Below are positions 21,679 through 30,689 of a DNA stretch of 31,809 nt, one piece after another (position 1 is the stretch's first letter; every line of letters starts with the position of its first letter). This DNA is from Pleurotus djamor. Its lineage: Eukaryota; Basidiomycota; Agaricomycetes; Agaricales; Pleurotaceae. The notes under the pieces were generated by a model. The model saw nothing but the letters and a program-made list of their open reading frames with translations. It had not been told where the DNA came from and did not search any database. Location: contig JAPEVF010000528.1 in the NCBI GenBank assembly GCA_029747585.1, positions 1 to 31,809 of the forward strand. The letters are read 5' to 3'. Both the position numbers and the translations under genes were made by a program.

Positions 21679-23167
21679 ATGGTAATGCATGCTCCTAGTA
21701 GACTGATGACATCTCGATCACTGAACGCCTTCTAGGTACACGTATTCACGGACACTGCTTCTCAGAAAATCATCGACCGAGAAATTGTAGTCCTCGAGGT
21801 CGCTCTTTGCGCACTGAAAACTCGCAGGAATACCTGCACTGCCGTCGCTCACCTCCCTGACGACGTTCTTTCGTCCATCTTCTTGGAAATTCACTCGGAC
21901 CCGTCCCACCCTTGGTTTCAAATCAACCAAGTATGTAATCATTGGCGGAAGGTCGCGGTGAATACAGCCCAACTATGGACGAAAATCAACATGAATCATG
22001 CCGCGCTTGACTGGTCAAAGGCTCGACTTCAAAGAGCAAACTCAGCGCCGGTTGACGTGAGGTGCTATCTTCCCTACGCCGGGAATGAACCGGACACATT
22101 CTGGTCGCTCGCTACTCAGTTGATGAGTTCGGACCACCACATTCGAACTTTAGATCTGCAAACAACGGATTTTGAAGCGTTGACTCGATTTCTTATTGGG
22201 AACGCCGCCAACCCAGACGCGGCTTTCCTCGAGCACGTCCAAATATCCAGCCGGCTGGATAGAGACGCGTTACCCAGGCTTGGGAATTGGCTCAATTTCC
22301 CGAAGCTTAAACGGCTGTACCTCTCCTTCGTATCGATCCCTACGATCCCATCCGTGCTTGCAAGCTTAACGCACCTCCGCTTGATTTCCAACCATATTCC
22401 CGTCACTTCGGTCATCCGAGCTTTGGGCTGCATGCCGGTCATCGAGGACGTCTACATTTCCAGCGTGTCGAATGACGGACCCTCCTACTCAACCCACCTT
22501 CCTACCAGCTCTGAAACAAATGAACATCACATTCAAGGATTCCCACTCAGGTCGTCTCTTCGACTCTCTCGAACTCCCGCTGTCAGCGTCGGTTACCATC
22601 TTCTTTGCAGGTCTCCGCAGGCAAGACGTCCAACCGATCCTTATCTCCGCCCTTGCCACTCGGCTCTACGATGGCATGCTGGAAATACGGCTCGACCTTG
22701 AGGCCGATACTCTCAAGATTTCCTTCGTTTCGGAAGTGGATGGTGGAGAGCGAAGCCTCACTTTCCCGCATTACAAGGACACGACCAACATCGTTTCTAT
22801 ATTCAATGACCTTCCCATCGAGACGTTCACCACACTCTCCCTCAAAGTGTCCTCCCACATCGAGGTTATTGAACAGCTTCTCCGACGCTTTATTCGCGTG
22901 AAGCATTTGAAAATTGACAAGTACTCCGACAAGTCCTTGCTTATGAGACTACTTCAAACGGACACACGGTCCCCTCCACCCCTCCGAAAGCTCCAATCCC
23001 TGAGTGTCGATTTCTTTCTGGCCGAACACATCTCAGTTCTCTGGGAACTTCTCAGCGAGCGACGAGACCTTGACATACCAATTCAGACTATATCAACGGA
23101 GAAATCCAACGAGAAGCATGTCTCTAATCTGCAAGAAGAATTCGGCGTGACGGTGTGCTTCATCTAG
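21679..23167 (+). CDS. F-box-like LRR protein with one frameshift
   Basis: Start codon 21679-21681 stands alone before a 54-nt intron (21682-21735); exon 2 starts VHVFTDTASQKIIDREIVVL. The F-box reads AVAHLPDDVLSSIFLEIHSD, then FQINQVCNHWRKVAVNTAQL-W, then leucine-rich repeats (FPKLKRLYLSFVSIPTIPSV). The frame changes between about 22455 and 22495: first frame to VIEDVYISSV, second frame from TDPPTQPTFLPALKQMNITF to the stop at 23165-23167. One extra base explains it; no homopolymer is present and no intron fits. The product would be about 475 aa if the shift is a sequencing error. Presumed substrate adaptor of an SCF ubiquitin ligase. Confidence 0.65.
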
Positions 23168-23354
23168 TCTATCATTTCGCCTGAGCATCGTAAGATACAA
23201 TTATTTGCTCGATCTTGGTATTTATTTAACCTCGAACTGACATCATTCCTTAGATTGCTACTCTCCTTTGGGATGATGTCGACGGCTTGAAGTAGAAATA
23301 CTGATAAATACATAAATTTCATTTACGTTGCGTCTCGTAGATGCTCACTACTTC

Positions 23355-23453
23355 CTACACCGTTTGTCTACCGACATACGGATGAGATACAACTCCTGCT
23401 GATGTATCTGTGTCAAACTCTTCTTCGACTTCCGTAACGATGTTGATCTTCAT
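23355..23453 (-). pseudogene. Detached C-terminal end of the membrane-protein gene
   Basis: On the minus strand this encodes MKINIVTEVEEEFDTDTS, further tail residues and a TAG stop (23357-23355). It is the missing 3' end of the gene at 30690-31809, split off by the transposon. With the element and one AT copy removed, the codon frame runs directly from the other side (SRRVN, then MKINIVTEV). Its polar, acidic C-tail suits the family. Confidence 0.75.
23452..23453. repeat. Left 2-bp target-site duplication (AT)
   Basis: AT directly before the left terminal repeat, matched by AT at 30690-30691 after the right one. Two bases are weak alone, but the empty-site reading frame supports them. Confidence 0.6.
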
Positions 23454-23468
23454 CAGCAAATCGTCGAG
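23454..23468 (+). repeat. Left terminal inverted repeat
   Basis: CAGCAAATCGTCGAG, matching the right end in inverted orientation at 14 of 15 positions. It starts with CA, as CACTA-like elements do. Confidence 0.7.
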
Positions 23469-23742
23469 CTTATGGATGATGTGGCGCCACACCTACCATA
23501 ACTTCCAGACAGCCACAACTTGTGCCTGGCGCCAACTCTGTGTCGCGGCACCACAACGTTGACACGGCTCCCACAGCAATGCCACTTGAGATCACTATGG
23601 CACCACGCTGAGACACAGTTCAACACAACTGGTATTTTATTCGCATTCCTACTACTGTACTACCACCATCCGCGCCATTTTTAGCTAGGCCATATGTATC
23701 TACCAGGTCAACAAATGTTAGTCACGAATGTTTGCACGACTG
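23469..23742. other. Left subterminal region with GGCGCC/GGCACC motifs
   Basis: Rich in related motifs: TGTGGCGCCACA (about 23480), TGGCGCCA (about 23528), GGCACCACA (about 23548), TGCCACTTG and TGGCACCACG (about 23600). Repeated subterminal motifs are typical transposase-binding regions of CACTA-like elements. Confidence 0.5.
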
Positions 23743-26295
23743 TCAGTGATGTAGAGCTGNCTCGTTTTCTTCGTCCGAGTCATCGTCCTCGGCGGCAGAA
23801 CCCCGCTTGCTGACATACGGCGAGACGGCTACCATGATATCTCTCCACTTCTCGCTCGAAATGGCCATGGTGGAACGCATGTATCGAGCCGCCTTGCCTC
23901 CCCATTCATTGTCACTGAACTGGTTATTTACTTCAACACCAGTTTTCCAATTTCCGAGAGCCCGCTCGACCTGACATTTACAGACCGCCGGTTTTGAATT
24001 TAGTTCCGTGCGGTCATATTATACAAGATCACTCACCGCAACCGCCGTAAGCGCTAATGCACCGACGGGGTAGGTGGATTCATCCTCCTTGATCTTGATG
24101 GTCCGGTTCATATGGCATGCAAACGTTGCAAGGATGAGCGGGCTCAACCAAGCGGCGCGATAGCCCTCCTACGCAGGACGAAGTCATGAAGGTAACCACA
24201 CACGAAAAACAGTGCACTCACCTCCTCATCAGGATACTTATACAGGAATCGGCTACTCCCGTCTTTGATGTTGAGTAGCAAGCCCTTGACTTCTTCTTCA
24301 ATCTCCTCCTGACCCAGCTCCGCAAAGTATTCTCCGATCACCTTCAATGCCGTCTTTCCAAATGAAGAGCGCCAGGTTCGGAGTGCGGTACCAGCCTGCA
24401 CAACAAAGGTAACTGAATCGGCCATCTGAAAAGGAACCAGACAACTTACAACATCCCGTATAGCTTCATGCTCTGCCTCGTGCCCGACATGGGGCAAGTT
24501 TTGACGCCATAAGTCCATGATGACCGTTTCGAACTGAGGATGGCTATTGGCACTAAATGGCTTGCGAAGGGAGCCCGCCCAATTGAACATCAAGGGGAGG
24601 ATTCGACCTTTCCAAATCTTCATGTCGGCTCCTGCCCGATTGCGGTCGAAAGGTAGGGAAGCCGTTGTATATGGTTCCCTCTTAACTTGTGGTTCCCTCT
24701 TAACTTGCCTTGTGTTCGAACTGGTGCCGGACTGCGTCTTGGGCTTCGCAACCGAAAGGGCAATCCCCATCTACCGAAGAAGAACAGTGAAGAAAGCCAA
24801 ATGACTGGGCAATAAAAACACACCTGGCTCGTAGATCGTGCCGCTGGAGCGCCAGCTAAAGGACGGACAGAGGCAGCCTTTGGGTTGAGTCCATGCGTAG
24901 GAGCTTCAGTTGCATGGATGTCGTGGTCAGCATCCCTGATGCCCTGGGTCCTTGCTGTAGAGTAATGATGTGAGTTGAAACTGGGGGATGAGAAAGAAAG
25001 GATTGAACTTGCCTTGTCCTGCTTCAATATCAAAAGGCTCCTCATCGATATTCACGCTGGTGGGAATCGTCGCACGAGCCTGGGAGTGGTTACTTGCGCC
25101 GCGGGGTTTTGCGGGTTTGCCACCTAGAACGATCAATGATATAGATAGCCGGGGGAAATAGAGAGGTTGTAAGCGGAAGCAAATTTTCTCATGAAAGCTG
25201 CTCAGCGCTCACCAGCCACAGCCGCCTTCCAATTCGCCCTCAACCCCCCCGCTGGTAGTTGACTCGCACTTCGGTTACGCTTGGCCGCGCTGTTATTGAC
25301 AATTCTCAAGATGCTCAACGAAATAACAAAACTCAAGCACTTACCTCCCATCCGGCACTGTTCTATCATCATCTGCGACGTCAACGTTCATCTTTCGTTT
25401 CCCTCGTGCGGTGGCATTTTCTTCTCCTCCACCAAGCGTCACTTCCATGGGAGTATCTCTGTGAACTCTCTCGCTAACAATGGCGCGGAACGCCGCCCTT
25501 GCCTCCACCTTTGATCCTCCGCTCTGGAAGTAAAGAGAGTAAGTCAAGACTGTGTTCGGCAGGTGCACGACAACTTCAAAGTACTTACCTTCCTTTTTAT
25601 AGGAACCTGCTTGAATAAGGCGGCATCTGAATCATCTGAAATTTCATCGTCACTGTGGCGGGCGACCTTGCTACGCGTGCCAAAGGTTTCTTCCTCTAAG
25701 TCGGAATTCTGGTGACTTTCGGGTGGGACATAGTTGTCGTCATCATCTCTGTCATCCCAGCCATCATTTGGGATGGACAAGGGCTCGGAAGTTTCGCGAT
25801 CGCCAGTGCCATCAAGGTCTTCAAGTGGCATTTCGGGGTTCGTCTCCAAGTCATTGTGGTCCTGCGAAGATCAACGCCAACATATAATGATGCTGGTGAG
25901 TAGTGCAAGCTACGTACCATATACAGATCTGGTCGAGCAGCTGAACTTTCCTTAGCTTGATATGCCGCCCGAGAACTGGCCTCGAGTGCCGCAATCGCAT
26001 CAATCTTCGCCTTATTCCTGCGCATGGCCTCTTCCTTAGCAAGAAGCTGTGCTTGGAGCTTTGTGGATTGATCATGCTCGATCTCTTCAGCGGTGCGTCT
26101 TTTTGTTGTGTAGCGGTTGTGAATTTCGCCTGGATGGGAGTTTTGATTGTTTTTCCTAGTAGCCATGCGCTCGTGGGTCATGGCATCGTCGACGTCGGAT
26201 GCTGGGGCTGTCTGCTTGCTAGGACGAGCCTTTTGTCCAGCCGCTGGTATCTTTGCTGTGGTCGCATCCTTCGCAGGTTTTTTTCGGGGCGGCAT
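23743..26295 (-). CDS. Transposon-encoded protein with DUF6532-like C-terminal region
   Basis: 667 aa from ten exons in phase: 26295-25918, 25861-25589, 25523-25345, 25289-25213, 25123-25013, 24954-24824, 24770-24450, 24395-24222, 24168-24037, 23970-23743. The N-terminus is basic (MPPRKKPAKDATTAKIP), followed by a helical charged stretch and an acidic, disordered middle (DGWDDRDDDDNYVPPESHQN). The C-terminal half is the conserved part: MFNWAGSLRKPFSANSHPQF, DLWRQNLPHV, SSFGKTALKVIGEYFAEL, FLYKYPDEE, AAWLSPLILATFACHMNR and YPVGALALTAVAVERALGNW. This resembles DUF6532-type proteins common beside Agaricomycete transposases; the assignment is from memory. Intron 5 (25012-24955) starts GCAAGT, a probable GC-AG intron. 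A tandem QVKREP pair lies at 24673-24708. An N at 23760 leaves the last few residues uncertain. Role in transposition unknown. Confidence 0.7.
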
Positions 26296-26400
26296 TTTGA
26301 ATTTTGATATCGTGGTTTAAGTTTTTCAAAACGGTGAAAAAATCAAATTCACTGTGTTTCGGGTCTTCCCGAGGTCCCTCTCCCCTCTCCATCTACCAAG
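26296..26400. promoter_or_regulatory. Short bidirectional promoter region of the transposon
   Basis: 105 bp between the divergent starts of the 667-aa gene and the transposase. It has A/T-rich tracts, an imperfect inverted repeat (TGAATTTTGAT near 26298 against ATCAAATTCA near 26342) and a pyrimidine-rich stretch before the transposase ATG. No TATA box is certain. Confidence 0.4.
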
Positions 26401-29400
26401 ATGCTCCGCCGGCTACGCTGTCCACACACAGGCTGCTCAAAATCGTGTCGAGGGCCAGCAGCATTGACCAAACATGTTCGCTACAAGCATTCACAGGCTA
26501 ACCGCATCTCACGGACACCATCCCCACATCTGCGCACTCCGCCACACCTTACAGCGAATGCAAGTTCTCCGGGGCATTCATCAAATGGCCAGCCAGAGGG
26601 TCTTCAACCCGAGCCTCATTTACCTCCTCTCGATGAGCCCGCAGCGCCGCAAGCGGGCCAAACGCCTTCCCGGACTCACCATCCTCACCTTCGAGGAGAC
26701 ATATGTGACGCAGAAGGCCGTTGGATTCCGCCTGATTCCGAACCTCCCCCTCCCGATGCCACTGACAATCCGTGGGCACCGTTTGAAGACAAAGCTCAAT
26801 TTGAGCTAGCTGATCTTCTTTACCGGAAGGTGAGTATTTTAAAGTGACAAGCATCCGATGTATTGATTAGCTGCCTCCGAGTCCAGGTTGAGATGTCCGC
26901 AACAAATCAGGATGACCTCTTTGGTATCCTCCAAGAGATGAATGAAGTCCATGGCCACCCAGCCCCCTTCGTCAATAGAAAAGATATGTACAACAAGATC
27001 GACGCGATCCCCCTCGGGGATGTTCCGTGGAAGCGCATCTATGCTCGGTTTCCTGGTGTTGTCAATGATGATGACGCCGAATGGAAAAAGGACGTCCATG
27101 AGATCTGGTACCGAAACCCAGATACAGTTCTTCGGAATATCTTAGCAAACCCTGATTTCGATGGCGAGTTTGATTATTCGCCTTACGTCGAGCTGGATCA
27201 GAATGGGGAAAGGTGCTGGACAGACTTCATGTCTGCTAATTACGCCTGGGAACAGAGTGTGAGTTTTGTCAATCTTTATAACCGCCCACTATACCTGAAC
27301 CTTTCTTCTCCCTTCAGACAGCTGTATACCACGCAAACCCGGCTGAGACAGATGGCGCCATGTTTGTCCCGATCATCACTGGATCTGACAAAACCACGGT
27401 ATCAGTTGCGACTGGTCAAGTGGAGTACCACCCTGGGTACATCTCCATCGGGAACATCCACAACAACGTACGTCGAGCACACCGCAATGCTGTCGTGCCC
27501 TTCATCTTCTTTCCAATACCTCCAGGTAAGTGGGATGCTTTCCTTTGCTCATGTTGGATAGCCAGTTGAGCCAGCTGCTTAAGGTGCTCGCAAATACGAC
27601 AATGACCCCCAATTTCGCGCGTTCAAAAAAACAACTCCACCACCATGCACTGTCAGCCGTCCTCCGTCACATCAAGGATGCCATGTCTGTACCAGTGGTT
27701 CGACGCTGCCCTGATGGACACTTTCGACGCGTGATCTTCGGTATTGGGCCAGTCATTTCCGACTATCCTGAGCAAGTTCTCCAAGCTGGGATCGTTCAAG
27801 GCTGGTGTCCCAAGTATGTTCTCAGCTGCCTCCCGTTTCGTGCTTTATGACATTTCTCTGTAGATGCACAGCCTTGCCGCAAGACCTTGATAATCGAGAA
27901 GACGCAGTTCCGCGAACCCGCGAGTATACTGATGGGCTTGTTCACTTGTACGCGGATGACCCACAATTTCTACGTGATATGTTTGGGATTGATAGTGCCG
28001 TTGTCGTGAGTTCCAACATCACCTTTCCGTGTTACGTTCACTGATAATTATCCATTTAGCCATTTACAAACGACTTCCCCCTTGCGGACATCCATGAGAC
28101 CCTCTCGCCTGATCTACTTCATCAAGTGATCAAGGGCACATTCAAAGACCACCTCGTCGAGTGGGTGCTACAGTATCTAGTCCAAGAACATGGGAAAGCT
28201 CGCGGTGAAGCAATCATGGACATCATCGATCATCGGTAAGTCAAATGTTGAGTTGGCTTGTCTGCAAACTTGTTCAATGGCTTGCACTTTAGTATCGCGG
28301 CAGTCCCCCCCCTTCCCTGGACTACGACACTTTCCGCAAGGGCGCCGCTTCAAGCAATGGACCGGAGACGACTCCAAAGCCTTGATGAAGGTAACACACA
28401 TTTGTAATTGCTCATCAATGTTCGACAATGAATTTACCAGCAACATATTTAGGTTTACCTGCCCGTATTGGTGGATTATGTTCCGCTCGAAGTTCTCAAC
28501 ACATTCTCTTCGTTCCTTGACTTCTGTTATCTAGCTCGGCGAACCCGCTTTAACGAGACCACTCTGGCCAACCTTGATGCACGGTTGCGCGATTTCCAGG
28601 AGCATCGGGAAATTTTTCGGACGGAGGATGTTCGCAGCAACTTCTCACTCCCTCGACAACATGCCCTCACCCATTACCGATACTCCATTCAGCGTTTCGG
28701 AGCTCCATACGGCCTGTGCTCTTCGATCACCGAATCTCGGCACATCACAGCAGTCAAAAAGCCCTGGCGCCGTTCAAACCGCTATAACGCGCTCGGGCAA
28801 ATGCTATTAACCAACCAACGGCTCGACAAACTGCAGGCTTTACGTACGGACCTGGTGGCCCGTGGACTCTTGACACCGACTCACGACAAGCCAACGGCAC
28901 CTAAACCAACGACGACGCCTGATGATGACGACAATGACGCTGCCGCAGTTGATGATATGGTTCAAGGCTCAGTGGTTCTTGCCAAACGAAAATGTAAGTT
29001 GCTTGTGCATCGGAACCCATGAACTCATATGAAAGTACAAGTACTGATCTCTTTGTAGCGACACTTTACCCCGAAGACCTCGACGCACTGGCAGCGTTTA
29101 CTGGTATTCCCAACCTCCGCCTTCTCACGCAACGCCTGCTGTACGATCAACTCCACCCAAGTAGTTTCCTACGTGCCGAAGACGTACCCGATAACGACCT
29201 CCCCGACATATATTCTTCCATTTCGGTCTTCCCCTCCGCAGTCGCCACATTCTACGCTCCTAGTGACCTTTCTGGTCGCTATGGAATGTACTCCGAACGC
29301 CTTCGCTGCAATCCAAACTGGCATAAGCAAGGTCCTCGATATGACTGTGCTTTTGTCGTCGAGGATGAATCACAGCCCGGACTTCTCGGAATGAGTGTCG

Positions 29401-29723
29401 TCCGCCTGCGGCTACTGTTTTCCTTTTCTTACGATGGCACGACATATCCATGCGCGGCGGTGGAGTGGTTCAAACCAGTGTTACAGCAGCCGGAGCCCAG
29501 GACAGGCCTTTGGATTGTCGAGCCTGATCTGAGAGGGCGCCGGCAGGTCCCCTTCATATCTGTGATCCATGTCAATAGTATCCTTCGTGCAGCCCACCTT
29601 ATTCCTGTGTTTCCTGCTCAACCTCTTCCATCACAGTTCAAGTATCAATACTCCCTTGACTCGTTTCGAAGTTTCTTTGTAAACAAGTATGTTGATTATC
29701 ACGCTTTTGAGTTATTATCTTAG
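26401..29723 (+). CDS. Plavaka-type transposase, two +1 homopolymer frameshifts
   Basis: Catalytic protein of the element. Exons: 26401-26829, 26887-27258, 27318-27525, 27584-27813, 27864-28005, 28060-28235, 28293-28390, 28453-28993, 29059-29723; about 952 aa ignoring two extra bases. The N-terminus has a C2H2 finger (C7-x4-C12-x12-H25-x4-H30). Family blocks follow: NPWAPFEDKAQFELADLLYR, PDTVLRNILANPDFDGEFDY, GSDKTTVSVATGQVEYHPGY, VPVVRRCPDGHFRRVIF, DLLHQVIKGTFKDHLVEWV, FKQWTGDDSKALMK, GLCSSITESRHITAVKKPWR and WIVEPDL. Asp of GSDKT, Asp of SPDLLHQ and Glu of ITESRH are candidate catalytic residues (inference). Extra bases: A7 at 27625-27631 and C8 at 28305-28312. The stop is at 29721-29723. 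Either the copy is dead or these are sequencing errors; the rest is well preserved. Confidence 0.85.
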
Positions 29724-29821
29724 TTGTAGAATGATTGAACAAAAAGACCGATTGAATTTTCCGCGAGATGTGATGAGGTACATGGGGTAAACAAGGGTAC
29801 ATGGAAACATTGAGCTCCCAG

Positions 29822-30478
29822 TTAGATGGGACGGTACACTTCTTCGGCGAGGGCATGTTTGAATGTCTTCAAGGCATCCAGCAACACGAGGGCCAACTCA
29901 AACGCGTCGTGGGGACCTGAGAATACGTCAGATGTGGGTGGATAAGGAGGTGCTCTCTACTCACCACCTGATCCTGAGAGGAGCGCACAAGCAACACGAA
30001 TCACCGCACTTTCTACCAATGCAAATTGCGCCGCACGCGAGCGCAGAAGTTGACGGAATGCGTCACAATTGGCATAAACCAATGCCAATTCCATCTCGAC
30101 AGGGAAGAGCCCCGAATGTGGGTGTGGCATAAGCGGAGGGGAGGACGGAGTTGGCTCTTCGACCATAGGATTTCCCCCACTGGCGGTTGATGGGCAACTG
30201 GCAGAGGACTCGACCGGGGAGTCACGAAGCCGGGAGCAGGCCTCGCATAACTCCAAGCCCTGGACTGTTGAAGATGAGCATGATGAGATTTTATATGACA
30301 CAAAAAGTGAAGATGACGTACTTGAACCTGACTTAGGAAGTCGACCAGCCTGTTGAGCACAAGAAAGTGCGAAGACCAGTGATACAAGGCAGGACTTTGG
30401 GTGGTTGGTTGGGGTTGGATTGCTCAGAGGAAGAGGGATCGTGTTTGTGGGCGTCTTGACCGTAGGAGCAGATGGCAT
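29822..30478 (-). CDS. 183-aa protein of unknown function inside the transposon
   Basis: Three exons in phase: 30478-30322, 30264-29965, 29916-29822. The start ATG sits in a good context (cacaATGcc) after a pyrimidine-rich leader. The sequence begins MPSAPTVKTPTNTIPLPLSN; then SCLVSLVFALSCAQQAGRLP, GLELCEACSRLRD, a Ser/Pro-rich segment, and a helical C-terminal half: MELALVYANCDAFRQLLRSR, AAQFALVESAVIRVACALLS and FELALVLLDALKTFKHALAE. It has no recognised domain. It converges on the transposase gene (98 bp between stops) and lies 211 bp from the right terminal repeat, so it moves with the element. The regular splice sites and clean phase argue that it is a real gene. Confidence 0.65.
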
Positions 30479-30674
30479 TGTGTGGGAGGGCGGTAGGGTG
30501 AAAGGGCACTGTACGGAGATGCAAGCGATGAAGCGATGAGATGATGATGGGGTGGAAGCAAAAAAAAGGTGGACGTGGGAAGCTTCTGTACCTATCGTGG
30601 GACTGTGGCAGGGTTGTGGCGCCACTAAGTCCAGACCTCCACTGAAGGCCACTGCCTGGCACTCCTGCCACAGT
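30479..30674. other. Right subterminal region with palindromic motifs
   Basis: It contains TTGTGGCGCCACTAAG (about 30615-30630), the same core as in the left end, and several TGGCA/GCCAC motifs. The region is otherwise without a gene, although one frame is open across it on the minus strand. Confidence 0.5.
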
Positions 30675-30675
30675 C
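30601..30675. repeat. 12-bp inverted repeat beside the right transposon end
   Basis: GACTGTGGCAGG at 30601-30612 and its exact reverse complement CCTGCCACAGTC at 30664-30675, the latter overlapping the inner base of the right terminal repeat. The GTGGCGCCAC palindrome lies between the arms. It could form a hairpin or be paired transposase sites. Confidence 0.75.
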
Positions 30676-30689
30676 TCGCCGATTTGCTG
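30675..30689 (-). repeat. Right terminal inverted repeat
   Basis: Read on the minus strand it is CAGCAAATCGGCGAG, one base different from the left end. It is followed by AT (30690-30691), the right target-site duplication. Confidence 0.7.

Larger units (their letters stand above)
23454..30689. mobile_element. Plavaka-type (CACTA-like) DNA transposon, 7236 bp, three genes
   Basis: Bounded by terminal inverted repeats CAGCAAATCGTCGAG (left) and, on the opposite strand, CAGCAAATCGGCGAG (right), 14/15 identical, flanked by AT duplications. Both ends carry GTGGCGCCAC palindromes just inside. It contains a Plavaka-type transposase gene (plus) divergent from a 667-aa protein gene (minus), and a 183-aa protein gene (minus) near the right end. 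It splits the last exon of a membrane-protein gene. Family assignment rests on transposase motifs; the ends were inferred from the repeats and confirmed by restoration of the target reading frame. Confidence 0.8.

Noticed and set aside
27625..27631. Programmed ribosomal frameshift at the A7 run in the transposase
   Set aside because: A second shift of the same type occurs at a C8 run in the same gene and a similar one in an unrelated gene, so errors or decay are simpler.
30601..30675. The perfect 12-bp inverted repeat as the transposon terminus
   Set aside because: Both arms lie on one side of the element; the true ends are fixed by the matching left and right repeats and the restored host frame.
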